Shown one piece after another: positions 1-7,570 of a DNA stretch of 41,162 bases. Origin of the DNA: Candidatus Poseidoniales archaeon. GTDB lineage: Archaea; Thermoplasmatota; Poseidoniia; Poseidoniales; Poseidoniaceae. Positions within the stretch are counted from its first letter, which is position 1. The number at the start of each line of letters is the position of its first letter. The DNA lies in contig QQSK01000007.1 of assembly GCA_003602415.1 (NCBI GenBank), positions 15,438 to 56,599 on the forward strand. Direction: 5' to 3'. The position numbers were made by a program, and so were the translations under genes. A model generated the notes under the pieces. The model saw nothing but the letters and a program-made list of their open reading frames with translations. It did not search any database and had not been told where the DNA came from.

Positions 1-1460
1 GCAGTCTCGTTTGCATCGTTAGGAAATGCATCCGAATTGTCACCAACTCCATCTCCATCGGAGTCTGTAGTTTCGTTCGCATCATTGGGGAAATCATCTA
101 TTCCATCTGGCGTGCCATCTCCATCTGAATCTCCACCGTATTGGGTTGGGTCGTAAGGAGAGGGGTCGAAATTGTCTCCAACTCCGTCACCATCGGAATC
201 CTCGGTTTCATTTGCATCATTTGGGTAATCATCAACGCCGTCAGGTAAGCCGTCGCCATCAGAATCCATGCCCCAAACAATATCTGTGTTTGTCACAATC
301 ACATCATGAATTGGCCTATCATTTTGTCCAGTCTCAACTTCTGAGATATAATCCACAAAGTGCATTCCTTTTGCAACTTCACCAAATACAGTATGGATTC
401 CGTCAAGATGGCTTGGTGTACTATCTGATGGAACAATGTAGAACTGACTTCCACCTGAATTCGGAGCATTGGTCTTAGCCATTGCCAGAGAGCCTGGAGT
501 GTGAGTTAAACCGTTATCTGCTTCATCGGGAAGAGTCCATTGTGTTGTTGGACATGTCTTGGCAGTATAATTTATGATTGGGGCTACATGAGTTTGCCCG
601 TTACAATATCCTGCCCAAAAAGCTGCATTTCCGCCAGTTCCATTACCGGTTTCAAAATCACCACTTTGAATCATAAAATTATCAATTACTCGATGGAATG
701 GCATATCATCATAGCAGCCCATAGCAGTCAATGTGTAAAAATTAGCAGCATGAAATGGAGCATTAGTCCAATCTATTCTGAATACAACCTCATGAGTGTT
801 CATCTCAAGCCAATTACTAGGCTCAGGACCTTCCCTATTCCATGGCAATCTGTGCTCGATAGTCATAGATACGAAAAAGTGCCATTCGCCGCCAATATCG
901 TTGAAGTATCCGTATTCTGCGAATGTTGCGCAACCATTAGGACCGTAATCCTTGAATCCACTTGAGAAATACAAATCGAAAACAAATCCAGATTCCGCAA
1001 TATTTGGTGGAGGTGCACCGTTTGCTTCAGTCACCTTTGCAGTAATTTCCAAAGTTCCCATGCCTATTTGACGGTAGTCAGCCATTACAGTTATGTTGAA
1101 TTCTGCCTCTCCATTTGGTGCAAGTTCAATCGACCCCTCAGAAATAAAAACAGATGCCCATACGCCTTCTAGGTCGTAATCAATACTGATTCTTTCAACG
1201 TATGAGTTGGGATTTGTTGCAGTACAATTTAATGTAACTTGATGATTTGTTTTTACAGGATTCCATGGTTCGCTATTGTTGTCATATTCGGGTTCCACAA
1301 ATGTATCAATAAAGACATATGGCCCGTCCTCTCCTACGGTAATCTCGGCATCTAAATTGACACATTGTAGGTCAACCGCGGGTACTGAAAGTTGTGCAGA
1401 TGTTTGTAGTGGCATTGTTCCTAGAACAATTAACAATACTAGTGCAATCGCTTTGCGCAT
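1..1460 (-). CDS. Secreted cyclophilin-type peptidyl-prolyl isomerase with thrombospondin type-3 repeats (3' end cut by window)
   Basis: The open frame runs from ATG at 1460 off the left edge (486 codons visible, no stop). Residues 1-23 are a signal peptide (basic start MRKA, then a hydrophobic stretch, then TSA). About residues 25-170 look like a beta-rich extracellular region. About 215-390 form a cyclophilin domain, with PFHRVIDNFMIQSGD carrying the catalytic-type Phe-His-Arg, then GTGGNA, GSLAMA, GSQFYI and LDGIHTVFGEV. From about 395 to the edge there are several copies of a DSDGDGVGDN-type Asp-rich motif alternating with FPNDANET, typical of calcium-binding thrombospondin type-3 repeats. 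Cyclophilins catalyse cis-trans isomerisation of X-Pro bonds. The signal peptide implies action outside the membrane, probably on secreted or surface proteins such as those encoded elsewhere in the window. The C-terminal anchor, if any, is not visible. Confidence 0.9.
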   Translation of the reverse strand, partial: MRKAIALVLLIVLGTMPLQTSAQLSVPAVDLQCVNLDAEITVGEDGPYVFIDTFVEPEYDNNSEPWNPVKTNHQVTLNCTATNPNSYVERISIDYDLEGVWASVFISEGSIELAPNGEAEFNITVMADYRQIGMGTLEITAKVTEANGAPPPNIAESGFVFDLYFSSGFKDYGPNGCATFAEYGYFNDIGGEWHFFVSMTIEHRLPWNREGPEPSNWLEMNTHEVVFRIDWTNAPFHAANFYTLTAMGCYDDMPFHRVIDNFMIQSGDFETGNGTGGNAAFWAGYCNGQTHVAPIINYTAKTCPTTQWTLPDEADNGLTHTPGSLAMAKTNAPNSGGSQFYIVPSDSTPSHLDGIHTVFGEVAKGMHFVDYISEVETGQNDRPIHDVIVTNTDIVWGMDSDGDGLPDGVDDYPNDANETEDSDGDGVGDNFDPSPYDPTQYGGDSDGDGTPDGIDDFPNDANETTDSDGDGVGDNSDAFPNDANET

Positions 1461-1503
1461 GTTGATTCCACGGTTAGTGGACTTAATCAATGCAGTGCCG
1501 TCA
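1461..1503 (-). other. Imperfect hairpin between acyl-CoA ligase and cyclophilin genes
   Basis: The short gap holds TTGATT (1462-1467) and AATCAA (1485-1490) as outer arms and CCAC (1468-1471) and GTGG (1477-1480) as inner arms, with an ACTT bulge. It follows the stop of the acyl-CoA ligase and immediately precedes the cyclophilin start on the same strand. It could be a terminator, a processing site or chance; nothing else in the gap is recognisable. Confidence 0.35.
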
Positions 1504-3405
1504 TCAAAGTGATTTGATTGCCTCTTCGTGATGGGTCAGAAGGTTTCGCAACTTGACCTTCATTGAAGGAGTCAACATATCGTTGTCAACAGTCCACTCC
1601 TCTGGGTCAAGAATGATGCTACGTGCAGTTTCATATCCTTTCCATTTTGGTGCAAGCATGTTGTTCTCTCTTAGATGCGATAGGAACCAAGTCTTGACAC
1701 CCTCGTCGTTGCACATAGCAGCATCATCTGCTGGTACGGAAACACCTGCTGCGGTTGCAGCAGATCTTAGTGCATCCTTTGATGGATGAACGATTAGGAA
1801 GGTGTTCTTCATGTTACGACCATCTAGTACAGCCTGCTCAACAAGCGGGCTTAGTTTGAGGTTCTCCTCAAGTGGTGCTGGAGATACATACTTTCCATTT
1901 TCCAACTTGAATTGGCTCTTGACACGGCCAGTGATAGATAGGTAGCCATCTACCATCTTTCCTAGGTCACCAGTTCTGAATCCACCATCTTCAGTCATAA
2001 CTTCAGCAGTAGCTTCTGGAAGGTTCCAGTATCCTTGCATGATGTTAGGTCCATAGACAACAATTTCTCCTTCATCAGGGCGGTCAGGGTCGTCCCAAGC
2101 GCTCTTATCGATTTCAACACGGACACCATTTGCTGGCATTCCTACAGTGTTCAAGCGAGATTGACCTTTGCCCATCCATCCGTTAGCAGCGACTAGTGGA
2201 CTGGTTTCAGTAAGTCCATATCCTTCATAGCAGTTGAATCCAACTTTCTGGACGAACCCAGCAACGTCAGGAGATAGTGCAGCAGCACCAGACATACAGA
2301 ATCTGATGTTACCACCAAAGCGAGCACGGACCTTAGCCCAGACCAACTTGTCCCACAACTTGTCAAAGAATCCGCTTGGAGCGACTGCGTCACACTCTAC
2401 GCCAGCCTTTGCGATTCTCTTAGCAGCAGCCTTCTGAGCCTTGCCTACGAAGAGTTTCTTGACACCGGTTGCGCTCTCGAATTGACTGTTAACACGGTCG
2501 TAGAACTTGTTCCAAACACGAGGAACAGCCAGTAGTGCAGCAGGCTTGATTTCGATACACTCATCTGCAATCTTGGTTAGGTCAGAGATGAGGTTAATGT
2601 GGACTCCCATTCTAATCATCCAGTGTAGATCGAAGGTAGAACCGAAGGAGTGAGCCCACGGCAAGAACGCAGCGTTCTTGTCACCAGGGTACAACTCGAA
2701 TACACCCTGTACACAAAGTACGTTGGATAGAGTATTCCAGTTTGATAGCATTACTCCCTTAGGGTTACCAGTGGTTCCAGATGTGTAAATCAGAGTAGAT
2801 AGAGCATTAGGGTCATCAGCGATTTCCGCTAAGTCTTCACCGGCTCTACCCAATTTCACTAGGTCGGTCCATGAACGAACTTCAACGCCCTCTGGAGGAA
2901 TTTGGTTTGCAGGCTCATCGCCTAGTAGAATGACTCCGGAAGCAGGCCATGCGTCGTCTTCTAGAGCGCCACATAACTTGTCTAGAACTTCTGTGTTAGC
3001 AACAGCAACTACCTTAGGTGTAGAATCTGCTAGAATGTAAGCCCAGTCCTTACCGTGTTGATGAGTGTACATTGCAGTGTATGCAGCACCTAGTGCGTTT
3101 GCACCATATGATAGTGCAGCCCATTCAACAGAGTTGTCTACGATGATTGCGACACGGTCGCCTGTTTCGACTCCAATGTCTCTCAGTCCCTTTGCAACTG
3201 CGGTTGAAAGTCCACCGAATTCGTTGTAGGTAAGGTGTGTTCTTGGCATCCCTGGGCTTGGTATGTAACCAAAGCAAGGCTCGTTGCCAAACATTTCCTG
3301 ACTCACCATCAGCATTTGATACAAAGTTCTAGGGTCATCACCCTCAGGATTTTCCCATTGTCGGTCTGAAGGTTGTCTTGGCCAAGCCATTTTTTTCTGT
3401 GGCAT
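1504..3405 (-). CDS. Long-chain acyl-CoA synthetase (AMP-forming)
   Basis: A 633-residue member of the adenylate-forming superfamily that activates a fatty acid with ATP and CoA to acyl-CoA. The AMP-binding P-loop LIYTSGTTGNPKGVML lies at about residues 205-220. It is followed by the YGLTETSP motif, GEIVVYGPNIMQGYWN, and the hinge/C-terminal region FRTGDLGKMVDGYLSITGR and FKLENGKYVSP. Length and motif style resemble eukaryotic ACSL and bacterial FadD15-type enzymes more than short acyl-CoA ligases. No membrane segment or signal is evident. The frame is open back to a TTG at 3435 that overlaps the SMUG1 stop; I prefer ATG at 3405 because the TTG has no ribosome site, but ATG at 3390 is also possible. 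The gene follows the glycosylase on the same strand and is probably cotranscribed. A CoA ligase in an archaeon with ether lipids could serve fatty acid catabolism; that role is inferred. Confidence 0.9.
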   Translation of the reverse strand: MPQKKMAWPRQPSDRQWENPEGDDPRTLYQMLMVSQEMFGNEPCFGYIPSPGMPRTHLTYNEFGGLSTAVAKGLRDIGVETGDRVAIIVDNSVEWAALSYGANALGAAYTAMYTHQHGKDWAYILADSTPKVVAVANTEVLDKLCGALEDDAWPASGVILLGDEPANQIPPEGVEVRSWTDLVKLGRAGEDLAEIADDPNALSTLIYTSGTTGNPKGVMLSNWNTLSNVLCVQGVFELYPGDKNAAFLPWAHSFGSTFDLHWMIRMGVHINLISDLTKIADECIEIKPAALLAVPRVWNKFYDRVNSQFESATGVKKLFVGKAQKAAAKRIAKAGVECDAVAPSGFFDKLWDKLVWAKVRARFGGNIRFCMSGAAALSPDVAGFVQKVGFNCYEGYGLTETSPLVAANGWMGKGQSRLNTVGMPANGVRVEIDKSAWDDPDRPDEGEIVVYGPNIMQGYWNLPEATAEVMTEDGGFRTGDLGKMVDGYLSITGRVKSQFKLENGKYVSPAPLEENLKLSPLVEQAVLDGRNMKNTFLIVHPSKDALRSAATAAGVSVPADDAAMCNDEGVKTWFLSHLRENNMLAPKWKGYETARSIILDPEEWTVDNDMLTPSMKVKLRNLLTHHEEAIKSL

Positions 3406-3431
3406 GTCTCGGACAGATTGGGTATTGATTA

Positions 3432-4157
3432 TCAATGCTCTGCCAGCAAAACGCTAGTAACATTTGCTCGCCAATCAGCACCATCGTTACGATTTGCAAG
3501 TGGTGAAGCAGGTGAGGGATGCCAACAGGTAGTCACCTCGATGTCTAACCCCTTAAGGGCGAGCAATGCTCTCTTTTCAGCATATTTTCCAATGCCGATT
3601 ACCCGTGTTATCCCCATGGTTTGAACGACTTCTTTGAGGTGAGAATCGCATGCTTTTAGCAGCTTTTTTACTGCATTTCCACTGATTTTGTCGGGAGTGA
3701 TATTTTTTCCAGTCTCTCCCAGCAATAATAACGGACAATGATTAACCAAAAACACGTTTTTGTGAATTTCTTCGGGTGTCTTCCAAATCTCTCTTAACAA
3801 TCCCCACAATCTAGTTCCACTGATCTCTTGTCTTTCAAAATCAAGGCCGATGATTGGCCGCTTTGGATGCCTGCCTTCAGGGTCGATGATTTCACCAGAG
3901 ATGTTTAGGAAATCACGAGCGATATGTGTTGCTCCAAAAGGCACACCACATTGAGCCATACCATACGGCCCAGGGTTCATTCCCAGTAGCAGAGTTTTAG
4001 CCCCTAGTCCAGCATATTGAGAAAGGTATGACTCGTGATATTCCCATGCATAATTTAGTGGATTGGTAACATGACCTAGATTGGTTTGTTTGAGAATTGA
4101 CTTGGTTAGAGAATCACATTTGTCTGAGAGTTTCTTGGCTGATTCAATCACTCCCAT
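3432..4157 (-). CDS. SMUG1-type (family 3) uracil-DNA glycosylase
   Basis: A 241-residue protein matching SMUG1, which excises uracil and oxidised pyrimidines such as 5-hydroxymethyluracil from DNA to start base excision repair. Motif I GMNPGPYGMAQCGVPFG is at residues 59-75, with Asn61 in the catalytic position. WGLLREIW and VNHCPLLLL (Asn139) follow, then GKNITP, IGIGKYAEKRA and motif II HPSPASPLAN, with His213 at the catalytic position. These match the SMUG1 signatures almost residue for residue, whereas the UDG families usual in archaea (4 and 5) carry iron-sulfur cysteines not seen here. Length is close to human SMUG1 (270). The frame is open to 4415, but the extra 86 residues overlap the divergent HMG-CoA synthase and have no family similarity, so ATG at 4157 is chosen. 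An A/T-rich element 17-30 bases upstream suggests a nearly leaderless message. Confidence 0.9.
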   Translation of the reverse strand: MGVIESAKKLSDKCDSLTKSILKQTNLGHVTNPLNYAWEYHESYLSQYAGLGAKTLLLGMNPGPYGMAQCGVPFGATHIARDFLNISGEIIDPEGRHPKRPIIGLDFERQEISGTRLWGLLREIWKTPEEIHKNVFLVNHCPLLLLGETGKNITPDKISGNAVKKLLKACDSHLKEVVQTMGITRVIGIGKYAEKRALLALKGLDIEVTTCWHPSPASPLANRNDGADWRANVTSVLLAEH

Positions 4158-4173
4158 ATGACTTCTCAACCTG

Positions 4174-4187
4174 TTACTTATCAAAAA
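4174..4187 (-). promoter_or_regulatory. Possible TATA element for the SMUG1 gene
   Basis: On the minus strand the bases read TTTTTGATAAGTAA, centred about 25 bases before the ATG at 4157. This is the spacing expected for an archaeal TATA box driving a leaderless or nearly leaderless transcript. It is a sequence-only call. Confidence 0.3.
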
Positions 4188-4200
4188 CCGCTCGCCTTGG

Positions 4201-4222
4201 GCGGTGTAGCCAGCAACACCGC
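4201..4222. promoter_or_regulatory. Inverted repeat in the SMUG1/HMG-CoA synthase divergent promoter region
   Basis: GCGGTGT (4201-4207) and its exact complement ACACCGC (4216-4222) flank an 8-base spacer midway between the two divergent starts. It could bind a dimeric regulator or form a leader hairpin of the SMUG1 message if transcription begins further upstream. No known operator is recognised. Confidence 0.35.
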
Positions 4223-4231
4223 TTCTGCCAG

Positions 4232-4239
4232 TAAATATA
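4232..4239 (+). promoter_or_regulatory. TATA-like element for HMG-CoA synthase
   Basis: TAAATATA lies 41-48 bases upstream of the ATG at 4280. With the usual archaeal spacing, transcription would start near 4262, giving a leader of about 18 bases. Confidence 0.45.
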
Positions 4240-4279
4240 GGCGATGCCGTCAAATAGGGTATGGAACGGCCCGTGTTTG

Positions 4280-5830
4280 ATGGGTGCAAAGGTCGGTATC
4301 GACGATATGGCTCTCCATTTTCCAAGATTATACATGGATATGGAGGACTTCGCAGAGATGCGAGGAGCAGATTACGGCAAATTGAACAAGGGGCTAGGAT
4401 TGGCAGCAATGGCAATTCCAGATGTCCATGAAGATACTGCTACAATGGGTGCAAATGCTGTTTGCAGATTGATTGATAGAAATGGAATCAATCCAAGGCA
4501 AATTGGAAGAATCTATCTTGGTACAGAATCTGCTCTAGATGGTGCTAAACCTACCGCTACTTACATCGTAGATATGCTAACTCATCGCTATGGTGAAAGA
4601 TTCGGAGAAGATTGTTTTCGTGGCTGTGATGTAGTCGATATGACATTCGCATGTATCGGTGCTGTTGATGCTTTACACAATACCCTAGACTGGGTTGCCC
4701 GTGGTGGGGAAGAAGATGACCGAATGGGAATTGTGGTTTTCTCTGACAACGCAAAATATGACTTAGAATCCTCTGGAGAATACACTCAAGGTGCAGGAGG
4801 AGGCGCTCTACTGGTTAGGCATAATCCTCGATTGATTGTTATTCCAGACCGCTGGGGAGTTTCAACAACTCCAGTACACGATTTCTTCAAACCTCGAAGA
4901 GAAGTTTCAATTCAAAGCGTAATCGACCACGTTTTACAACTCGCTGCAGAGGCTGGAGCGACAATTCGTGATGGAATGGCAGAAGCTATGATCAAGCATC
5001 TGCCCGAATCCACAGTTCGTCGCTTAGGTATCTTTGCTCATGGTGAAGAAAATGTCAAAGTTCACAGAGATGAACCTGTATTCGATGGTCAGTTTTCCAA
5101 TCGTTGTTATCGAGAAGCAGTGAAGCAAGCATTCACTCATTTCTCAGAAAAGGCAATTGCACAAGGAAGATTTGACCCAGAAATGGATGTCATCCTGACC
5201 GAACAATGGGCTCGTATCATCATGCATTTACCATATGCTTTCCAAGCAAAGCGAATGTTCCCAGACGTATTCCGGCACGACCGCCAACATCTTGATTCAT
5301 GGAAAGATGTTGAAACAGAAATCGGTGAAATGCCTTTGGAAGAAGATTTCGAAACCGTTGAAGAATGGGAAAAGGAGATGGATAGTTACCGTCGTGCAGT
5401 TTCCAAGACCGAGTCTTTCAAGCAATTCGTTGTAGACAGAATCGAGAAAGGTCAGCGTGCTTCCTCATTGATTGGAAACCAATACACAGGTTCCATTTTC
5501 TTAGCATTGATGTCAACCTTTGAGGCTGATTATGAAGAAAATGCAAACCTAGACAACGTGACATTCGGATTGTGTGGATATGGTTCTGGTGCTAAGGCTA
5601 AGGTCTTCGAAGCAGAAGTTCAACCAACTTGGAGAGAAATCGCTAGCCGATGGAATCTATTCGAGAGATTAGAAGGTAGAATGGCAATCGACCGTGTTAC
5701 TTACGAAGCACTTCACAAAGGATTGGCAAAGGAATCTATTCTCAGCCCTCAAGGCGAATTCGCTCTAGTGGATGTTGCTGGCGAAGGTGTCGAAGAAGGA
5801 ATGCGAACCTATGCTTGGGTTGGCGAGTGA
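4280..5830 (+). CDS. Hydroxymethylglutaryl-CoA synthase, bacterial/eukaryotic (MvaS) style
   Basis: Condenses acetyl-CoA with acetoacetyl-CoA to HMG-CoA, the committed step toward mevalonate and archaeal isoprenoid lipids. In the 516-residue product the thiolase-fold triad is visible: Glu51 in HEDTATMGANA, nucleophile Cys125 in TFACIGAVDAL, and His316 in MHLPYAFQAKRMF. FFKP (202-205), FDGQFSNRCY (268-277), LIGNQYTGSIFLAL (397-410) and FGLCGYGSGAKAKVF follow in family order. Most archaeal HMG-CoA synthases are about 350 residues. This one is longer, with about 60 extra residues between FFKP and FDGQ (about 206-265) and an acidic insert near 340-375, and its motifs match the MvaS type. ATG at 4280 is preferred over an in-frame ATG at 4244, because VGIDDMALHFP is the normal family N-terminus. 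Its stop directly abuts the stop of the opposing radical SAM gene. Confidence 0.9.
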   Translation: MGAKVGIDDMALHFPRLYMDMEDFAEMRGADYGKLNKGLGLAAMAIPDVHEDTATMGANAVCRLIDRNGINPRQIGRIYLGTESALDGAKPTATYIVDMLTHRYGERFGEDCFRGCDVVDMTFACIGAVDALHNTLDWVARGGEEDDRMGIVVFSDNAKYDLESSGEYTQGAGGGALLVRHNPRLIVIPDRWGVSTTPVHDFFKPRREVSIQSVIDHVLQLAAEAGATIRDGMAEAMIKHLPESTVRRLGIFAHGEENVKVHRDEPVFDGQFSNRCYREAVKQAFTHFSEKAIAQGRFDPEMDVILTEQWARIIMHLPYAFQAKRMFPDVFRHDRQHLDSWKDVETEIGEMPLEEDFETVEEWEKEMDSYRRAVSKTESFKQFVVDRIEKGQRASSLIGNQYTGSIFLALMSTFEADYEENANLDNVTFGLCGYGSGAKAKVFEAEVQPTWREIASRWNLFERLEGRMAIDRVTYEALHKGLAKESILSPQGEFALVDVAGEGVEEGMRTYAWVGE

Positions 5831-7561
5831 TCATACCAAAATCTTCGCTTGTTGAACAAGTTCAGGTAACTGAACGCCTGCTGATTTGAACCATTCTTCG
5901 ATGTTCTCAAATTGTTTCTTCTTGGAAATCGACTTTGCTCTTGCACCGATAAGATTCCATGCTCCCTTAGACGAGATGCCAGGTATTGCTGCTAGTTGTT
6001 TTTCAGTTACTTTTCTCCAATCTATTCCTGTCTCTATTCCAGTGATGGAGCGTGCGCCATGGCCTGTTACCATGATTTGTGAATAGGATTCTAGAGGTGC
6101 GAGATAATTCATTCCAACAAGAATTGGATATGCACCAATCTGCCTTCCAAATGTAATTCCTGCCTTACCATGGATTGCAGAATCTCTTGCTTCAGGTTCT
6201 AGATGGCGAGGTAATCGTGTTCTTCCTTCATGAGATTCCCACCATACATCATTGAGAATTGTACCGCTTGGAAGCATTTCTTCTAGGAGTGGTCCATCGA
6301 ATTCTTCTCTTACGCTGGTTTTGAAAGAATGGAAATCAGCATCATCTATTTCTTGGAAACCTTCACCTTCTACTTGGCGAATGTTTACTCTTCTAATCAT
6401 GTGACCTTCTTGCTTGATTTCTCTCAACAATTCTAGATTGATGTTGTATGTTTCACTGGTTTCACCATTTAATCCAGCAATGAAATTGAGTCCAGGCAAT
6501 AGCTTTGGCAAGCCTCTTTCACCTCTTACCCTTCCATGCTTGTTGATTAGGGCAATAGCCGATTTCAATTGTTCAGAATTACAATTTAACCAATTTGCTT
6601 CATGCACATTTGGGTCTGCGGATTCTAATCCAAATGAGAGTACTGCTCCATCAGAAAGTGTCTCGACAAGTGTTTTTGTAATCTCTTCAGATTCTTCTAA
6701 ATGCTCAGCGATTATCGATGGATTTCCATTGTCAGTATGCAGTATTCCAAGCCTTTCATCATCTCTCAAGCCATGTAATAATTTGGCTATCGGTTCAGGA
6801 TTTGGTCGAGGGTATTCCATTTCAACAACACCTTCTGCCATGTAGGTGTATGTGTCGGTCATTCCGCCAAGACGTACATGCTCTACTCCCATGTCATGAG
6901 CGATTGATACCTCTTTGATGATGTCTTCAGGACTTCGCCAAATCGGTACACCCTTCTTTGGTTCAATACAAAATTTACAACCTCGCTTGTAACGAACACA
7001 TCCTTGGTAGACTTCAACTTCGTATGTTAGGGGTCCGTTAAGGTCAGGATTTTTTGTTACAGCCTTCGAGCGTGCTCCATTCTGAGCCCATGTAGTCCAT
7101 TGCTCAGCAGTTCTTCTTTGGTGCTTCCATTGTTGGTTTTCTAAAAAGTAAGCAAGTGTAGCATCAGTATCTTGCAATGCCAAGAAAAGGTTACGTCGTA
7201 ACGGACTCCATCCTTGATGCCTCCATCCACGTATAGCCCAACCTCCGCATAGAACTGGAATGTCTCCTGGAGTTTTGGAGATCATATCACGAGTTTCTCT
7301 AAGTGAAATCGGTGTGCCTCTGAGATATTTACCAGGGACAATTGCCCCTGCCAAAATCACAACTCCCAATCGGTTTTCTAAGGAGGGTGGATTGATTCTG
7401 TACGAATCTATTGAACAATATTCATAGTTGATATTTTGCTGTTCTAATACTCCGCAAATATAGCGGATATGGAAACCGACATATGGAGGAACACCGAATG
7501 CTGCAGGCTCATCTTCGTAGCCATCAATCACGAGCCAGGAGGCATCCTCCGACTCACTCAT
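5831..7561 (-). CDS. Radical SAM protein with C-terminal helix-hairpin-helix (COG1031-like)
   Basis: A 576-residue protein of unknown reaction. Residues 1-170 resemble a cobalamin-binding-like Rossmann region (VVILAGAIVPGKY, IPVLCGGWA). The iron-sulfur motif is YQGCVRYKRGCKFCIEP, with Cys188, Cys195 and Cys198; the C-x6-C-x2-C spacing differs from the canonical C-x3-C-x2-C. GVEHVRLGGMTD, LHTDNGNP, LSFGLESADPNV and LPGLNFIAGLNGET follow the usual barrel strands. Near the C-terminus LAAIPGISSKGAWNLIGARA is a helix-hairpin-helix nucleic-acid-binding motif. This combination matches the archaeal family described as radical SAM with a C-terminal HhH, suggesting tRNA or other RNA modification, unproven. 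ATG at 7561 has a strong GAGGTGA ribosome site that overlaps the Csl4 stop, so the two genes are probably translationally coupled. Confidence 0.8.
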   Translation of the reverse strand: MSESEDASWLVIDGYEDEPAAFGVPPYVGFHIRYICGVLEQQNINYEYCSIDSYRINPPSLENRLGVVILAGAIVPGKYLRGTPISLRETRDMISKTPGDIPVLCGGWAIRGWRHQGWSPLRRNLFLALQDTDATLAYFLENQQWKHQRRTAEQWTTWAQNGARSKAVTKNPDLNGPLTYEVEVYQGCVRYKRGCKFCIEPKKGVPIWRSPEDIIKEVSIAHDMGVEHVRLGGMTDTYTYMAEGVVEMEYPRPNPEPIAKLLHGLRDDERLGILHTDNGNPSIIAEHLEESEEITKTLVETLSDGAVLSFGLESADPNVHEANWLNCNSEQLKSAIALINKHGRVRGERGLPKLLPGLNFIAGLNGETSETYNINLELLREIKQEGHMIRRVNIRQVEGEGFQEIDDADFHSFKTSVREEFDGPLLEEMLPSGTILNDVWWESHEGRTRLPRHLEPEARDSAIHGKAGITFGRQIGAYPILVGMNYLAPLESYSQIMVTGHGARSITGIETGIDWRKVTEKQLAAIPGISSKGAWNLIGARAKSISKKKQFENIEEWFKSAGVQLPELVQQAKILV

Positions 7562-7570
7562 GTATTCACC

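Noticed and set aside
1-285. Tandem DNA repeat resembling a satellite or CRISPR-like array
   Set aside because: The periodicity comes from the Asp-rich thrombospondin type-3 protein repeats, and the spacing is not that of a CRISPR array.
3403-3435. TTG start for the acyl-CoA ligase at 3435, overlapping the SMUG1 stop
   Set aside because: The first ten residues have no family similarity and no ribosome site; ATG at 3405 is more natural, though not proven.
3549-3560. CCCCTTAAGGG-type palindrome
   Set aside because: It lies inside the SMUG1 coding sequence, is short, and has no partner or positional logic.
4158-4415. N-terminal extension of the glycosylase frame to 4415
   Set aside because: It would overlap the divergent HMG-CoA synthase start and has no SMUG1 similarity.
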